From Lachnospiraceae bacterium UBA7188 (GTDB lineage Bacteria > Bacillota > Clostridia > Lachnospirales > Lachnospiraceae), in NCBI GenBank assembly GCA_002490995.1, contig DKVC01000046.1:8961-19685 (forward strand): DNA of 10,725 bases. The letters run 5' to 3'. The position numbers and the translations under genes are program-made. Position 1 is the first letter of the stretch. Every line of letters begins with the position of its first letter. The notes below the pieces were generated by a model. That model made no database searches and was not told where the DNA came from. It saw only the letters and a program-made list of their open reading frames with translations. This document shows positions 1-7,574 of the stretch, in pieces.

Positions 1-44
1 CTGCAATAGGCTTGCGTAGGTTATCTGGAGGCATTTCCTTACAC

Positions 45-629
45 TCAGACTCCCTCCATCTCCCTGTTAACAGCATCCTCACAGGAACGCATAGCCAGAA
101 TCGTTTTCTCCAACAGCTCGTCCAAAGTCCATCCCAGCCGCTCCGCCCCGGTGCTGATGACTTCCCTGGAGCATCCGGCTGCAAACCTTTTATCCTTATA
201 CTTTTTCTTCAGGCTGGATAATTCCATATCCATAACGCTCCTGGACGGCCGCATCCTTGCCGCTGCCCCGATCAGGCCGGTAAGCTCGTCACAGGCAAAC
301 AGGATTTTCTCCATCAGGTGTTTCGGCTCCAGGTCACAGCACAGCCCATAGCCATGGCTGCAGATGGAATAAATCATGTCCTCGGAAACTCCCGCTTCCC
401 GCAGAAGCTCCGGTGCCTTGACACAATGCTGTTCCGGATAAAGCTCGAAATCAATGTCATGGAGCAGGCCTGTGATGCCCCAATATTCCTCATCCTCTCC
501 GTTTCCTGTCTCTCTGGCAAAATAACGCATCACGCCTTCCACGGTAATGGCATGCTGGATATGAAACGGCTCCTTATTATATTTTTTCAGAAGCTCCAAT
601 GCTTCCTCTCTTGTAATATTACACTGCAT
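45..629 (-). CDS. HD-domain hydrolase (HDIG-type metal-dependent phosphohydrolase)
   Basis: This 194-aa cytosolic protein belongs to the HD superfamily of metal-dependent phosphohydrolases. The metal-ligand pattern is complete: His26 (QHAI), the His57-Asp58 doublet in GLLHDID, His92 in SHGYG and Asp114 in ACDEL. The spacing and the length of about 190 aa fit the stand-alone HDIG proteins common in clostridia, usually annotated only as hydrolases, whose nucleotide or phosphoester substrate is unknown. There is no signal peptide or membrane segment. The ATG at 627-629 is preceded by a purine-rich but imperfect ribosome binding site (GGAAAG/AAGAAAG). The gene lies 143 bp downstream of the isomerase-like gene on the same strand, so it may be read from that gene's transcript; no clear promoter is seen in the gap. 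The family call is secure; the substrate cannot be inferred. Confidence 0.85.
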   Translation of the reverse strand: MQCNITREEALELLKKYNKEPFHIQHAITVEGVMRYFARETGNGEDEEYWGITGLLHDIDFELYPEQHCVKAPELLREAGVSEDMIYSICSHGYGLCCDLEPKHLMEKILFACDELTGLIGAAARMRPSRSVMDMELSSLKKKYKDKRFAAGCSREVISTGAERLGWTLDELLEKTILAMRSCEDAVNREMEGV

Positions 630-707
630 TTGTCTTTCTTCTTTCCTTTCCCGTCTTTATACTCATGATCACAAGCATTTACCATTTTCTCGCCCGCTCC
701 TATGCCT

Positions 708-727
708 TTCTGCTGGCGGCAGCAGAA
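708..727. repeat. Short perfect hairpin in intergenic gap
   Basis: The gap between the isomerase-like gene and the HD gene contains a perfect 8-bp stem, TTCTGCTG then loop GCGG then CAGCAGAA. No T-run follows on either strand, so it is not a standard intrinsic terminator. It could be an RNA-processing or stability hairpin in a shared transcript. The role is an inference only. Confidence 0.5.
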
Positions 728-751
728 CCACAGGAATCAGGAAACCGCATC

Positions 752-787
752 TGCCTGTGCCTATGCCTGTGCCTATGCCTGTGCCTG
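752..787. repeat. 12-bp tandem repeat overlapping a stop codon
   Basis: Three head-to-tail copies of TGCCTGTGCCTA (752-763, 764-775 and 776-787, the last with one changed base) can also be read as six TGCCTR hexamers. On the minus strand the array reads GCA CAG GCA TAG. It encodes the last Ala-Gln-Ala residues of the isomerase-like protein and carries its TAG stop, and a second in-frame TAG follows in the next copy. Copy-number change by slippage would leave the protein end unaltered. Confidence 0.85.
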
Positions 788-1648
788 AATCCTTCCCATC
801 AGGTATCGCCCCGTGCGCTCCATCAGCTTACAGGCATCCGGCATCAGTTCTTTCGGGAATCCGTAATAGAAACTGTCCGCCTCAAACGTAAAGTCACCCT
901 CATAGCCGATATCCGCCAGTGCCTTTGTAACGGCCTCCCAGTTCAGGCTCTGCGTAAAAGGCAAAGTATGGCAGTCATGGAGATAATCCACATCATGCAC
1001 ATGAAGCGCCTGGAGCCTTTGCTTTCCCATGGCCCTGATAAAATCTTCCGGCTCCACACCCACCAGCGCACAGTGCCCCAAATCCAGGCATCCCACAATC
1101 CATGGGCTGTCCAGCGCATCCAGCAGAGCGCAGAATTCCTCCGGCTGGGAGCATACGCTGTCCACAATATACCTGCGCTTATTGTCGTACTGCCACATAT
1201 TCTCCGCGCAGACCCGGATTCCATATTCCTCGCAATAAGGAATCAGGCTGCGGTAAAATACCAGATTTTCCTCCCACAGGCGCTGTTTTTCCTTCGCATA
1301 GGTCAAATGCTGCACCGGATGCACTACGATATTCCGTATCCCCATCAACGCCGCCGCATGCATGGAACGCAGAATCCGCTCCTGGATAACGGTATCGGCC
1401 GGTTCTTCTCCCTGTGAAGAAGGGAACGGCGCATGGGCCTGGGCAAAACCGATGCCGTACTCAGCCCCCAGCTCCTTCAGACGCAGGGCATGAGATTTCC
1501 ATTCATCCGTACACCAGATGCCCTTTCCCGCCGCCATCTCGAAAAATCCCCAGTCGATGGCATCAAAACCCGCTTCCGCCAGAATGCGGACACATTCCTC
1601 GTCACCGAAAACTTCGGCAAATTTTTCCGTTGTCGTTACCAAACGCAT
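773..1648 (-). CDS. Sugar phosphate isomerase/epimerase-like TIM-barrel protein
   Basis: The product is a cytosolic protein of about 291 aa in the xylose-isomerase-like TIM-barrel (AP endonuclease 2) family, which includes sugar-phosphate isomerases, epimerases such as tagatose/psicose 3-epimerases, and inosose dehydratases. Metal-site motifs appear in the usual order: AHAP near residue 72, VVHP near 110, CAEN with the glutamate near 149, LDLGHC with Asp and His near 189-192, LHVHD near 216-218, and FTFEAD with the final glutamate near 256. An ATG at 1654 exists, but AGGAG lies only one base before it. The ATG at 1648 has that AGGAG seven bases upstream and is chosen as the start. The C-terminus runs into the 12-bp tandem repeat. 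No sugar transporter or kinase adjoins it, so the exact substrate is unknown. Confidence 0.85.
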   Translation of the reverse strand: MRLVTTTEKFAEVFGDEECVRILAEAGFDAIDWGFFEMAAGKGIWCTDEWKSHALRLKELGAEYGIGFAQAHAPFPSSQGEEPADTVIQERILRSMHAAALMGIRNIVVHPVQHLTYAKEKQRLWEENLVFYRSLIPYCEEYGIRVCAENMWQYDNKRRYIVDSVCSQPEEFCALLDALDSPWIVGCLDLGHCALVGVEPEDFIRAMGKQRLQALHVHDVDYLHDCHTLPFTQSLNWEAVTKALADIGYEGDFTFEADSFYYGFPKELMPDACKLMERTGRYLMGRIQAQA

Positions 1649-1694
1649 TTTCATTCTCCTGTTTCTTATTCCCGTTCTGTATTTTCCCGATCAC

Positions 1695-1800
1695 TTAGGA
1701 ATTGTCGGAAAATAACTGCTACAATTTCTTTAGGTAAAAACCAGGAAATACCATAAAAATCGGCATTAACTTGTAGCAGTTATTTGTAGACACTTCCTTA
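1695..1800. repeat. Long imperfect inverted repeat
   Basis: Two 30-base arms (1695-1724 and 1771-1800) are complementary at about 25 of 30 positions. They include a perfect 15-bp core, AAATAACTGCTACAA at 1710-1724 and its reverse complement at 1771-1785. The arms enclose 46 bp containing a small GGT-AAAA-ACC hairpin. The element fills the gap between the phosphoesterase stop and the isomerase-like gene start. The reduced core from 1703 to 1792 begins TGTC and ends GACA, like a miniature transposon, but no convincing target-site duplication is visible. A structured RNA or a regulator or recombinase site is equally possible. Confidence 0.8.
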
Positions 1801-1897
1801 CGATACACGCAGGCAATTGCTGCTTTCAGTTCACAGCCAACACATCATTCCCCACGCATATCACACTCTCTCCGGCTGCCGGGCGGAATTCACCCCT

Positions 1898-2518
1898 TCA
1901 GCGGATGTGATCCTGGGGATTCTCGTCCTCAAATTCAAACACGCATCGCTCATATGCGTTAATGATATTGGTATCCAGATACTTGTCATACCGTTTATGC
2001 TGCCTTCCGTAGGACATGTGCACATGCCCGTGAAGGAAGTATTTGGGATGGTACTTCTCCATCAGCGTACGGAATACCTTAAAGCCCTGATGGGGCAGAT
2101 CCCGCCCGTCATTGAGCTGATACGCCGGCGAATGCGTCACCAGGATGTCAAAGCCGCCCTTGCGGAACAGCTTAAACCGCAGTTTTTTCACCCGCTTACC
2201 CATCTCTTTTTCCGTATACTGATGAGGCCCCGGCTTGTAGCGCATGGAACCGCCCAGGCCCAGGATACGTACCCCATTATAGACATAAATATCATCTTCA
2301 ATGCAGATACAGCCCTCCGGGGGAATCTGTTCATATTTCTTGTCGTGGTTCCCGTGGACGTACAATAAAGGGGCGGAAGCAAATGTCACCAGAAAAGAAA
2401 GGTATCGCGGATCCAGGTCACCGCAGGATATAATCAGGTCGATTCCATCCAACATACTTCTCTCGAAAAAATCCCACAGATATTTTGACTCTTCGTCCGC
2501 AATTACCATTATCTTCAT
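1898..2518 (-). CDS. Calcineurin-like metallophosphoesterase (YfcE-like size class)
   Basis: This 206-aa cytosolic protein is of the calcineurin-like phosphoesterase superfamily. The motifs are CGDLD (Gly33-Asp34), GNHD (56-59), VTHS (His129) and GHVH (164-167), the classic dinuclear-metal set. The first motif, normally D-x-H near the N-terminus, reads IADEES: Asp8 is kept but the histidine is replaced by Glu10. The ATG at 2518 gives the typical start MKIMVIAD and has AGAAGGG seven bases upstream; a GTG at 2551 would add 11 basic residues without a better site and is rejected. Its substrate could be a phosphodiester or a nucleotide; nothing here decides. It is on the same strand as the BMP-type gene upstream but separated by 235 bp in which I see no gene, terminator or clear promoter. 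Confidence 0.85.
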   Translation of the reverse strand: MKIMVIADEESKYLWDFFERSMLDGIDLIISCGDLDPRYLSFLVTFASAPLLYVHGNHDKKYEQIPPEGCICIEDDIYVYNGVRILGLGGSMRYKPGPHQYTEKEMGKRVKKLRFKLFRKGGFDILVTHSPAYQLNDGRDLPHQGFKVFRTLMEKYHPKYFLHGHVHMSYGRQHKRYDKYLDTNIINAYERCVFEFEDENPQDHIR

Positions 2519-2753
2519 AAAAAAGCCCTTCTTTCGACTCCGGTTCCGCACTTATTCCGTTCCTGCGGCCAGAGTCCTTTCCGTACTGTACTGCCCCTGC
2601 CATGCTTCGTCACTCCCGCCCGGCTTTCTTTTGTCCCGGCTGAAGACACCTGTGCAAATGGAAGGCCTGCGCAGCCCCTCCCGCTTAGTCCGAATTCCCA
2701 CATGCCCCACGGTTCAGGGTACAAAAAGCATTACCGCTGTTCGGTCTGCATCA

Positions 2754-4661
2754 TCAGCCTTTTACACCCTGCTGCTTAATGACGGGTTCCGCCGTCTCCG
2801 TCAGTTCTTCCTTCGTCGGTATGGAACCGATTACATTCTCCGCCAGCCAGTCCATTGTCATGATTTCCTCCGGAAGCAAACTGCGGTTCGGATCCTCCTG
2901 CACCACCCCTTCCTGGGAGTACAGAACGCCGGAAAACGGATTGAAACGGTCCGAGCTGATGGTTGCCTTCAGCAAATCCACCAGACGCCTGGTCCCGATG
3001 GGCAGCTGCCTGGAGCACACCACATCGATTACCCCCGCGGACATGCCCCACCAGTAGTTGATCGCCTTGGTGGAATCGGTGTCGTCATATTTCCATGTTC
3101 CGTCCAGGATAGTCCTGAGCAGCTGCTCATAGAATTTACCCCAGTGATACAGCGGCATTGCCAGATTTCTCGGATGATCCCCATCCATATGATAAATGCC
3201 GAAAAACCGGGATGCCTCCTCCGGAATCACCATGTCCCGCCCTGAGATACAGGAAGAACCGGTCTCCCGTATTTTTTTATCCAGATCCACTTCTTTCCGG
3301 GTGGACCACTCCAGGTAAACCTTCGCCCTGGGATTGATCATCTTGGCACCCAGCGCAAAGGCGTTGATATTTGCAATGGATCCGAAAATAGGGTAATCCG
3401 CAATATAAGTCAGCCTGCTGTTCTCCGACATGGCTCCCGCAATGGCTCCCATCAGGAACTTCGCTTCATGCATCCGCGAATAATATGTACGGATATAGCG
3501 ATGGGAAGTATTCAGCGAACAGTTCAGAATCCGTACCTCCGGATTGGCAATCGCGGCTTTCACACTGGCCTGCACAAAGGGAGGCGTGGTGGTAAAAATC
3601 AGCCTGCAGCCGGAATCAATGGCTTTCTGTATCAGGGAATTCACATTTTCTTCCGTTCCGTTTTCGTAGCAGACCGTAGTCAGTTCATCCGAAAAAATCT
3701 GTTCTACATATTGCCTGCCCAGCTCATGGGCATATGTCCATGCCGAAGTTCCCGGTGTCTTCTCATAGATAAATGCCACCTTCAGCTTGGAGGACGACAG
3801 CGGAAGCAGGAGCTTGCTCAGCAGCGGCTTTGTCTTCTTTTCCTGGCTGGGCTCCATTTTCAGCTCAATATCCTCATCCTCCTGAAGAAGCTCAAATTCC
3901 TCCCATGTCTTCGCAACCAGATCCCGCAATTCATTGGTTGTCTTTTCATCAACCGTATCATATCCATGGAGAGAAATAAATGCCAGAAAAGCATCACCCT
4001 CAGTAATTTTCAGCTTATTGCCGCCCTTTGCCTCATACTCGGAGGTAAATCGGGTATACAGGGCGCTGAATCTGAGCAGCTCGTCCTCCGTCCATACCTC
4101 TCCCGGCTCTTTCCCCACTGTCTCCACCAGCTTTGCAAAGCTTCCCTCCTGGGAAAACCAGATGTAGTTGATAGGGGCGTACTGATAGAAATCCATAAAT
4201 TCGTAGTAAATCTTATTTTCTTTCTCTTCGGTACGCTTCGGAACGATGCGGGTCACATTGCCCGGGATGGAGACAGCTCCGAAATATTTCATGACACTGA
4301 CACGCTTGTTGCCCTCCTCCACATAGAACTTATTCATGTATTCATAAGCTTTAATGGGATCGCGAATCCCCTCGTCCTTCTGGCTCTCACTGAGATTTAT
4401 CCACTTGGAGGCAAACTCCGTATCTTCATAGAGAATCGGCATAAAATTCCCCGCAAACGAACTGCTCCTTCCCACGGTCTTCGTCCCCACAATCTGCGCT
4501 ATGGGAACCTGCACCAGCCCGAGGGATACCTCATGATAGGTACCCTTCTCCGGCATGATATCATCCAGTACCTGCAGGGTTGGCTTTACTCCTCGAAGCA
4601 TCCTGGACTGATAGTCCTTTTTTCCTGATTTAAATGCCTTCAAATAATCGTCTTTTGCCAT
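2754..4661 (-). CDS. Cytosolic ParB/Srx-like plus BMP (PnrA-like) ligand-binding fusion protein
   Basis: This is a 635-aa protein. Residues about 45-145 resemble a ParB/sulfiredoxin-like fold (VPIAQIVGTKT, then RDPIKAYEYMNKFYVEEGNK and RVSV in place of the ParB GERR box). Residues about 293-580 match the BMP/PnrA family of periplasmic-type binding domains that bind nucleosides in ABC transporters (KLKVAFIYEKTPGTSAWTY, IFTTTPPFVQ, GAIAGAMS, WWGMSAGVIDV). Unlike BMP lipoproteins, it has no signal peptide or lipobox, and no ABC transporter genes adjoin it. It is therefore probably an intracellular ligand sensor, although databases usually label such proteins as transporter substrate-binding proteins. 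The ATG at 4661 has GGAGG nine bases upstream. A TTG at 4715 extends the frame but lacks support and lies inside the leader structure. It is transcribed alone from the promoter at 4907-4935. Confidence 0.75.
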   Translation of the reverse strand: MAKDDYLKAFKSGKKDYQSRMLRGVKPTLQVLDDIMPEKGTYHEVSLGLVQVPIAQIVGTKTVGRSSSFAGNFMPILYEDTEFASKWINLSESQKDEGIRDPIKAYEYMNKFYVEEGNKRVSVMKYFGAVSIPGNVTRIVPKRTEEKENKIYYEFMDFYQYAPINYIWFSQEGSFAKLVETVGKEPGEVWTEDELLRFSALYTRFTSEYEAKGGNKLKITEGDAFLAFISLHGYDTVDEKTTNELRDLVAKTWEEFELLQEDEDIELKMEPSQEKKTKPLLSKLLLPLSSSKLKVAFIYEKTPGTSAWTYAHELGRQYVEQIFSDELTTVCYENGTEENVNSLIQKAIDSGCRLIFTTTPPFVQASVKAAIANPEVRILNCSLNTSHRYIRTYYSRMHEAKFLMGAIAGAMSENSRLTYIADYPIFGSIANINAFALGAKMINPRAKVYLEWSTRKEVDLDKKIRETGSSCISGRDMVIPEEASRFFGIYHMDGDHPRNLAMPLYHWGKFYEQLLRTILDGTWKYDDTDSTKAINYWWGMSAGVIDVVCSRQLPIGTRRLVDLLKATISSDRFNPFSGVLYSQEGVVQEDPNRSLLPEEIMTMDWLAENVIGSIPTKEELTETAEPVIKQQGVKG

Positions 4662-4687
4662 AATTGGTATCCTCCATTTCAGTTCCG

Positions 4688-4778
4688 CATCTGCGCATAC
4701 GGGGCCGGGACACAACAGGAACTTTCCGGCCGCAAATGTATGCGTTGTAAATCCTCTGCAGCATTTTATGCGCAGATG
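4688..4778 (-). promoter_or_regulatory. Structured 5' leader of the BMP-type gene
   Basis: The roughly 240-nt leader contains a perfect 12-bp inverted repeat (CATCTGCGCATA at 4688-4699, reverse complement at 4767-4778). Nested inside it is a 6-bp GGCCGG/CCGGCC stem that itself holds GGAA-AG-TTCC. The 3' arm of the outer stem ends about a dozen bases before the ribosome binding site. A second 8-bp stem with one G-U pair (4838-4845 with 4861-4868) lies nearer the promoter. I recognise no known riboswitch class. It could be a cis-regulatory RNA or a DNA operator. Confidence 0.45.
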
Positions 4779-4906
4779 TTTCTATCATTTTTGACTAACC
4801 GCTAACTCTCATATCAGGAATTCTTCTTCATAAATATGACTGTAAAAAGCCGTTAACTCCTTACAGCCTCCTCCCACAAATATCATATGTCCAAATTCCT
4901 ATCCTT

Positions 4907-4935
4907 ATTATAAGAAAGGATGGAAAGAATTGCAA
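4907..4935 (-). promoter_or_regulatory. Promoter of the BMP-type gene
   Basis: This is a near-ideal sigma-A promoter: TTGCAA (4930-4935), a 17-base spacer, and TATAAT (4907-4912), reading leftwards. Transcription would begin near 4900, leaving a leader of about 240 nt before the ATG at 4661. Two direct CATAACAAA repeats lie upstream at 4963-4971 and 4978-4986. Confidence 0.75.
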
Positions 4936-5059
4936 GAAGAAAAGAAAAGCCTGCTGTAAATGCATAACAAACGGTTACATAACAAAGCATATCATAAAAA
5001 AGCACTCCCAAAGACAGGCAATACCATCAAGCAACGAGGTATTAGAACTGTGGAGGAAT

Positions 5060-5093
5060 AAAAAACAGCCCGAATGGAAAATCCTCCGGGCCG
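5060..5093 (-). terminator. Rho-independent terminator after glgD
   Basis: Reading leftwards, a GC-rich stem starts at 5093 (CGGCCCGGA pairing with TTCGGGCTG, with two G-U pairs and a short inner GG/CC extension) and is followed directly by six T residues (5065-5060). It lies about 20 bases after the glgD stop, ending the glgCD operon and insulating the BMP-type gene. Confidence 0.85.
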
Positions 5094-5111
5094 TGTAATT
5101 CGTTTTGTTCC

Positions 5112-6254
5112 TTAAACTACCTGGAACTTATCAATGTATACAGGGAATGTACTTGTTCCCTTCATTTCCTTCCCGGCAGTAATGGTAACATTTTTATCCA
5201 TCACGAGGTACTCCACATTGGCGCCGGCTTCCACCACGCTGTCCTGCATCAGGATACAGTTCTTCACCTTCGCGCCCTTAGCCACCTTAACGCCACGGAA
5301 AAGGATGCTGTCTTCCACTTCGCCTTCGATGACGCAGCCGTCGGCAACCATCACATTGCTCACCTTAGCGCCCTCAATATATCTGGTAGGGTTGTCGTCA
5401 CGAATCTTGGTGTAAATCTGCGGGCCAGAGAACAGAGCATCCAGATTATAGTCATCCAGAAGCTTCATATTCTCGTCAAAATAACTCTTCATATCGCAGA
5501 TGCGCGCCACATAGCCGTCATACTTATAAGCCTGCACATTCAGCTTATTCAGCCTGGGAAGCAGTACATCGCGCTCGAAATACTCCTGCCCGCGGACAGA
5601 AGCAGTATTGATCAGGTCAATGAGCATTTCCCTCTCCACCACGAACATATTCATGGAGAAATTCTGCACGCCGCTGTCCTTTGCATTGACATAAATCTTC
5701 GTAATCCTGCCGTTCTCAATATCAAAGGTATAGTAATAGCCCAGATCATTGGCCTGCATCTTCAGGAAGCTCTCCGGCAGAACCTGCTCATTGTATGCGA
5801 TGGTCACATCTGCACCGCTCTCAATGTGATGGCGTATCATATCCTTGAAGTCAAAATTGACTACAATATTAGTGTCAGTGATTACTACATATTTCTCCCG
5901 CTCGTCCCGCAGGAAATCCAGAATATTGGCCAGCGCGCCAACCCTGCCCGTGTATGGCTTGGCACTCTTCTCCATAAAGGGAGGAAAGATATGAAGGCCG
6001 CCGTTCTTGCGAACCAGATCCCACTCACGGCCGGAATCCAGATGATCCATGAGGGAATGATAATTATTGTTCACCATAACGGAGATATTATCAATTCCGC
6101 AATGGGTCATGCTGGACAGGATAAAGTCGATAAGGCGGTAACGGCTTGCAAAAGGAATGGAAGCCATCAGGCGCACATTCACCAGATCCGGAACCAACGC
6201 ATCATAACTGTTCGGGAAAATAATCCCCATTGCACTTGTATTGGAATTTACCAT
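5112..6254 (-). CDS. glgD: Glucose-1-phosphate adenylyltransferase regulatory subunit GlgD
   Basis: This is a 380-aa cytosolic subunit of ADP-glucose pyrophosphorylase, the enzyme making ADP-glucose for glycogen. Residues 1-250 are a nucleotidyltransferase-like domain (ASIPFASRYRLIDFILSSM near 31-49, NNNYHSLMDHLDSGREWDL near 62-80). Residues about 290-380 are a left-handed beta-helix with hexapeptide repeats (VADGCVIEGEVEDSILF). The catalytic features present in GlgC are lost: the glycine-rich GGQGSRL loop is replaced by IIFPNSYD, the GDQ metal site by TDT, and no EKP motif is seen. This is the known GlgD pattern, a subunit with little or no catalysis that modulates GlgC. Its ATG overlaps the glgC stop by 7 bp with GGTGGAG just upstream, which implies translational coupling. 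A terminator follows. Confidence 0.95.
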   Translation of the reverse strand: MVNSNTSAMGIIFPNSYDALVPDLVNVRLMASIPFASRYRLIDFILSSMTHCGIDNISVMVNNNYHSLMDHLDSGREWDLVRKNGGLHIFPPFMEKSAKPYTGRVGALANILDFLRDEREKYVVITDTNIVVNFDFKDMIRHHIESGADVTIAYNEQVLPESFLKMQANDLGYYYTFDIENGRITKIYVNAKDSGVQNFSMNMFVVEREMLIDLINTASVRGQEYFERDVLLPRLNKLNVQAYKYDGYVARICDMKSYFDENMKLLDDYNLDALFSGPQIYTKIRDDNPTRYIEGAKVSNVMVADGCVIEGEVEDSILFRGVKVAKGAKVKNCILMQDSVVEAGANVEYLVMDKNVTITAGKEMKGTSTFPVYIDKFQVV

Positions 6255-7456
6255 TCTTCTCCACCGCCTTCTACATTATTTTTAACCATGGCATTAGGGC
6301 CGATCTTGGCATTGTCGCCGATAGTCACTCCCGCTCCCACAGTGGCCACGCCCTTCTCGGTATCCGTAGGCATGGCGCCTACCACCGCATTCTCTCCAAT
6401 GGTCACATTCTCCGCAACGATACAATGCTTCACGGTAGCTCCGGCTTTAATCACCGTGCCGCCCATGATCACCGCGTCCTCAATGACGGCGCCCTTCTCC
6501 ACCCTGACACCGGAGAAGAGAATGGAATGCTTTACGTTACCCTTGATCCTGCAGCCGTCCGTGATCATGGAATTCTCCACCACCGCGCCTGCGCTGATCT
6601 TGTGTCCGGTCATTCCGCTGTTCCTGCTGTAGATCTTCCAGTCCTCGTCGAACAGGTTGATGCCGCTGTGCTCCGGATCCAGGATCTCCATATTCGCCTC
6701 CCAGAGAGAAGAAATGGTTCCTACATCCTTCCAGTATCCGTTGAAGTGGTACGCGTACATCCTGCGGTTGTCCTTCAGCAGGTTGGGGATGATATTGTTG
6801 CCGAAGTCATTCTCGGAATTGGGATCCGCCTCGTCCTCTTCCAGGTACTTGCGCAGAATATCCCAGTTAAATATGTAGATACCCATGGAGGCAAGGTTGG
6901 ACTTGGGATTCTTGGGTTTCTCCTGGAACTCCGTGATTCTGTCATCCTTGTCCGCCACCATCAGGCCGAAACGGGAAGCCTCTTCCCATGGAACTTCCAT
7001 GACTGCCACGCTGAACTCCGCATTCTTCTCCTTATGGAATTTCAGGAAATCGCTGTAGTCCTGCTTGCAGATCTGATCGCCTGACAGAATGATCACATAC
7101 TGGGGATCATAGCGTTCAATAAAGGAAATGTTCTGGTAAATCGCATTAGCCGTCCCCTTATACCAGTCCGAGCCGCTGGCCTTCTGGTACGGCGGCAGCA
7201 CATGCACCCCTCCGTAGAGACGGTCCAGATCCCAGGGCTGGCCATTTCCAATATACTCATTCAGCACCAGAGGCTGATACTGAGTCAGAATGCCCACCGT
7301 GTCAATGTCAGAGTTAACACAGTTTGACAGCGGGAAGTCGATGATACGATATTTGCCGCCGAACGGAACTGCCGGTTTCGCAAGCTTCTCGGTCAAAGCA
7401 TACAGACGGGACCCCTGGCCCCCGGCAAGAAGCATTGCTATCATTTCTTTTGCCAT
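6248..7456 (-). CDS. glgC: Glucose-1-phosphate adenylyltransferase catalytic subunit GlgC
   Basis: This 402-aa enzyme converts glucose-1-phosphate and ATP to ADP-glucose and pyrophosphate, the committed step of bacterial glycogen synthesis. The N-terminal nucleotidyltransferase domain shows LLAGGQGSRLYALTEKLAKP (9-28), FPLSNCVNS (41-49), GQPWDLDRLYGG (72-83), WYKGTANA (98-105), SGDQ (125-128), EFQEKPKNP (176-184) and GYWKDVGT (240-247). The C-terminal third is a left-handed beta-helix that mediates oligomerisation and, in the family, allostery. The length is normal. The ATG at 7456 has AGGAGG (7464-7469) seven bases upstream, and a promoter lies at 7490-7518. No glgA, glgB or glgP is in the window, so the operon here is glgC-glgD only. 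Confidence 0.96.
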   Translation of the reverse strand: MAKEMIAMLLAGGQGSRLYALTEKLAKPAVPFGGKYRIIDFPLSNCVNSDIDTVGILTQYQPLVLNEYIGNGQPWDLDRLYGGVHVLPPYQKASGSDWYKGTANAIYQNISFIERYDPQYVIILSGDQICKQDYSDFLKFHKEKNAEFSVAVMEVPWEEASRFGLMVADKDDRITEFQEKPKNPKSNLASMGIYIFNWDILRKYLEEDEADPNSENDFGNNIIPNLLKDNRRMYAYHFNGYWKDVGTISSLWEANMEILDPEHSGINLFDEDWKIYSRNSGMTGHKISAGAVVENSMITDGCRIKGNVKHSILFSGVRVEKGAVIEDAVIMGGTVIKAGATVKHCIVAENVTIGENAVVGAMPTDTEKGVATVGAGVTIGDNAKIGPNAMVKNNVEGGGEEW

Positions 7457-7489
7457 ATTATACCCTCCTGATTTTTAAAGCATAAGTAA

Positions 7490-7518
7490 ATTATACAACA
7501 AAAGCGAAAGAAAGAACA
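7490..7518 (-). promoter_or_regulatory. Probable glgCD promoter
   Basis: TATAAT (7490-7495, reading leftwards) lies 17 bases from a weak -35 element, TGTTCT (7513-7518). The start of transcription would be near 7483, giving a short leader to the AGGAGG site and the glgC ATG. The poor -35 suggests an activator or a T-rich upstream contribution. Confidence 0.6.
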
Positions 7519-7574
7519 GGCTTTTTTGTTAATTTTTTTCACAAATATGCTTTTTTTCCGTTTTCTTATATCGT

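Noticed and set aside
1703..1792. Calling the inverted repeat a definite insertion sequence or MITE
   Set aside because: No transposase, no clear target-site duplication and no second copy in the window. It is reported only as a repeat.
1872..1882. CCGGC-T-GCCGG palindrome after the phosphoesterase stop as a terminator
   Set aside because: The stem is only five pairs with a one-base loop and there is no T-run on the minus strand.
2519..2753. Short minus-strand frames between the BMP-type gene and the phosphoesterase (2515-2724, 2418-2603)
   Set aside because: They overlap each other and the phosphoesterase start, show no family motifs and lack supporting start signals. I see nothing else convincing in this gap.
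4713..4715. TTG start giving an 18-residue extension of the BMP-type protein
   Set aside because: There is no ribosome binding site, and it falls within the leader hairpin region. The ATG at 4661 has GGAGG at a normal distance.
6230..7084. A 284-codon open frame on the plus strand opposite glgC, and similar long plus-strand frames at 665-1417, 2301-3245, 3468-4628 and 9614-10585
   Set aside because: Each lies antisense to a well-supported gene with recognisable motifs, lacks its own motif content, and has no good ribosome binding site. They are shadows of real coding sequence.
7457..7462. TATAAT immediately before the glgC ATG
   Set aside because: It lies between AGGAGG and the start codon, so a promoter here would leave no ribosome binding site. 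The element at 7490-7518 fits better.
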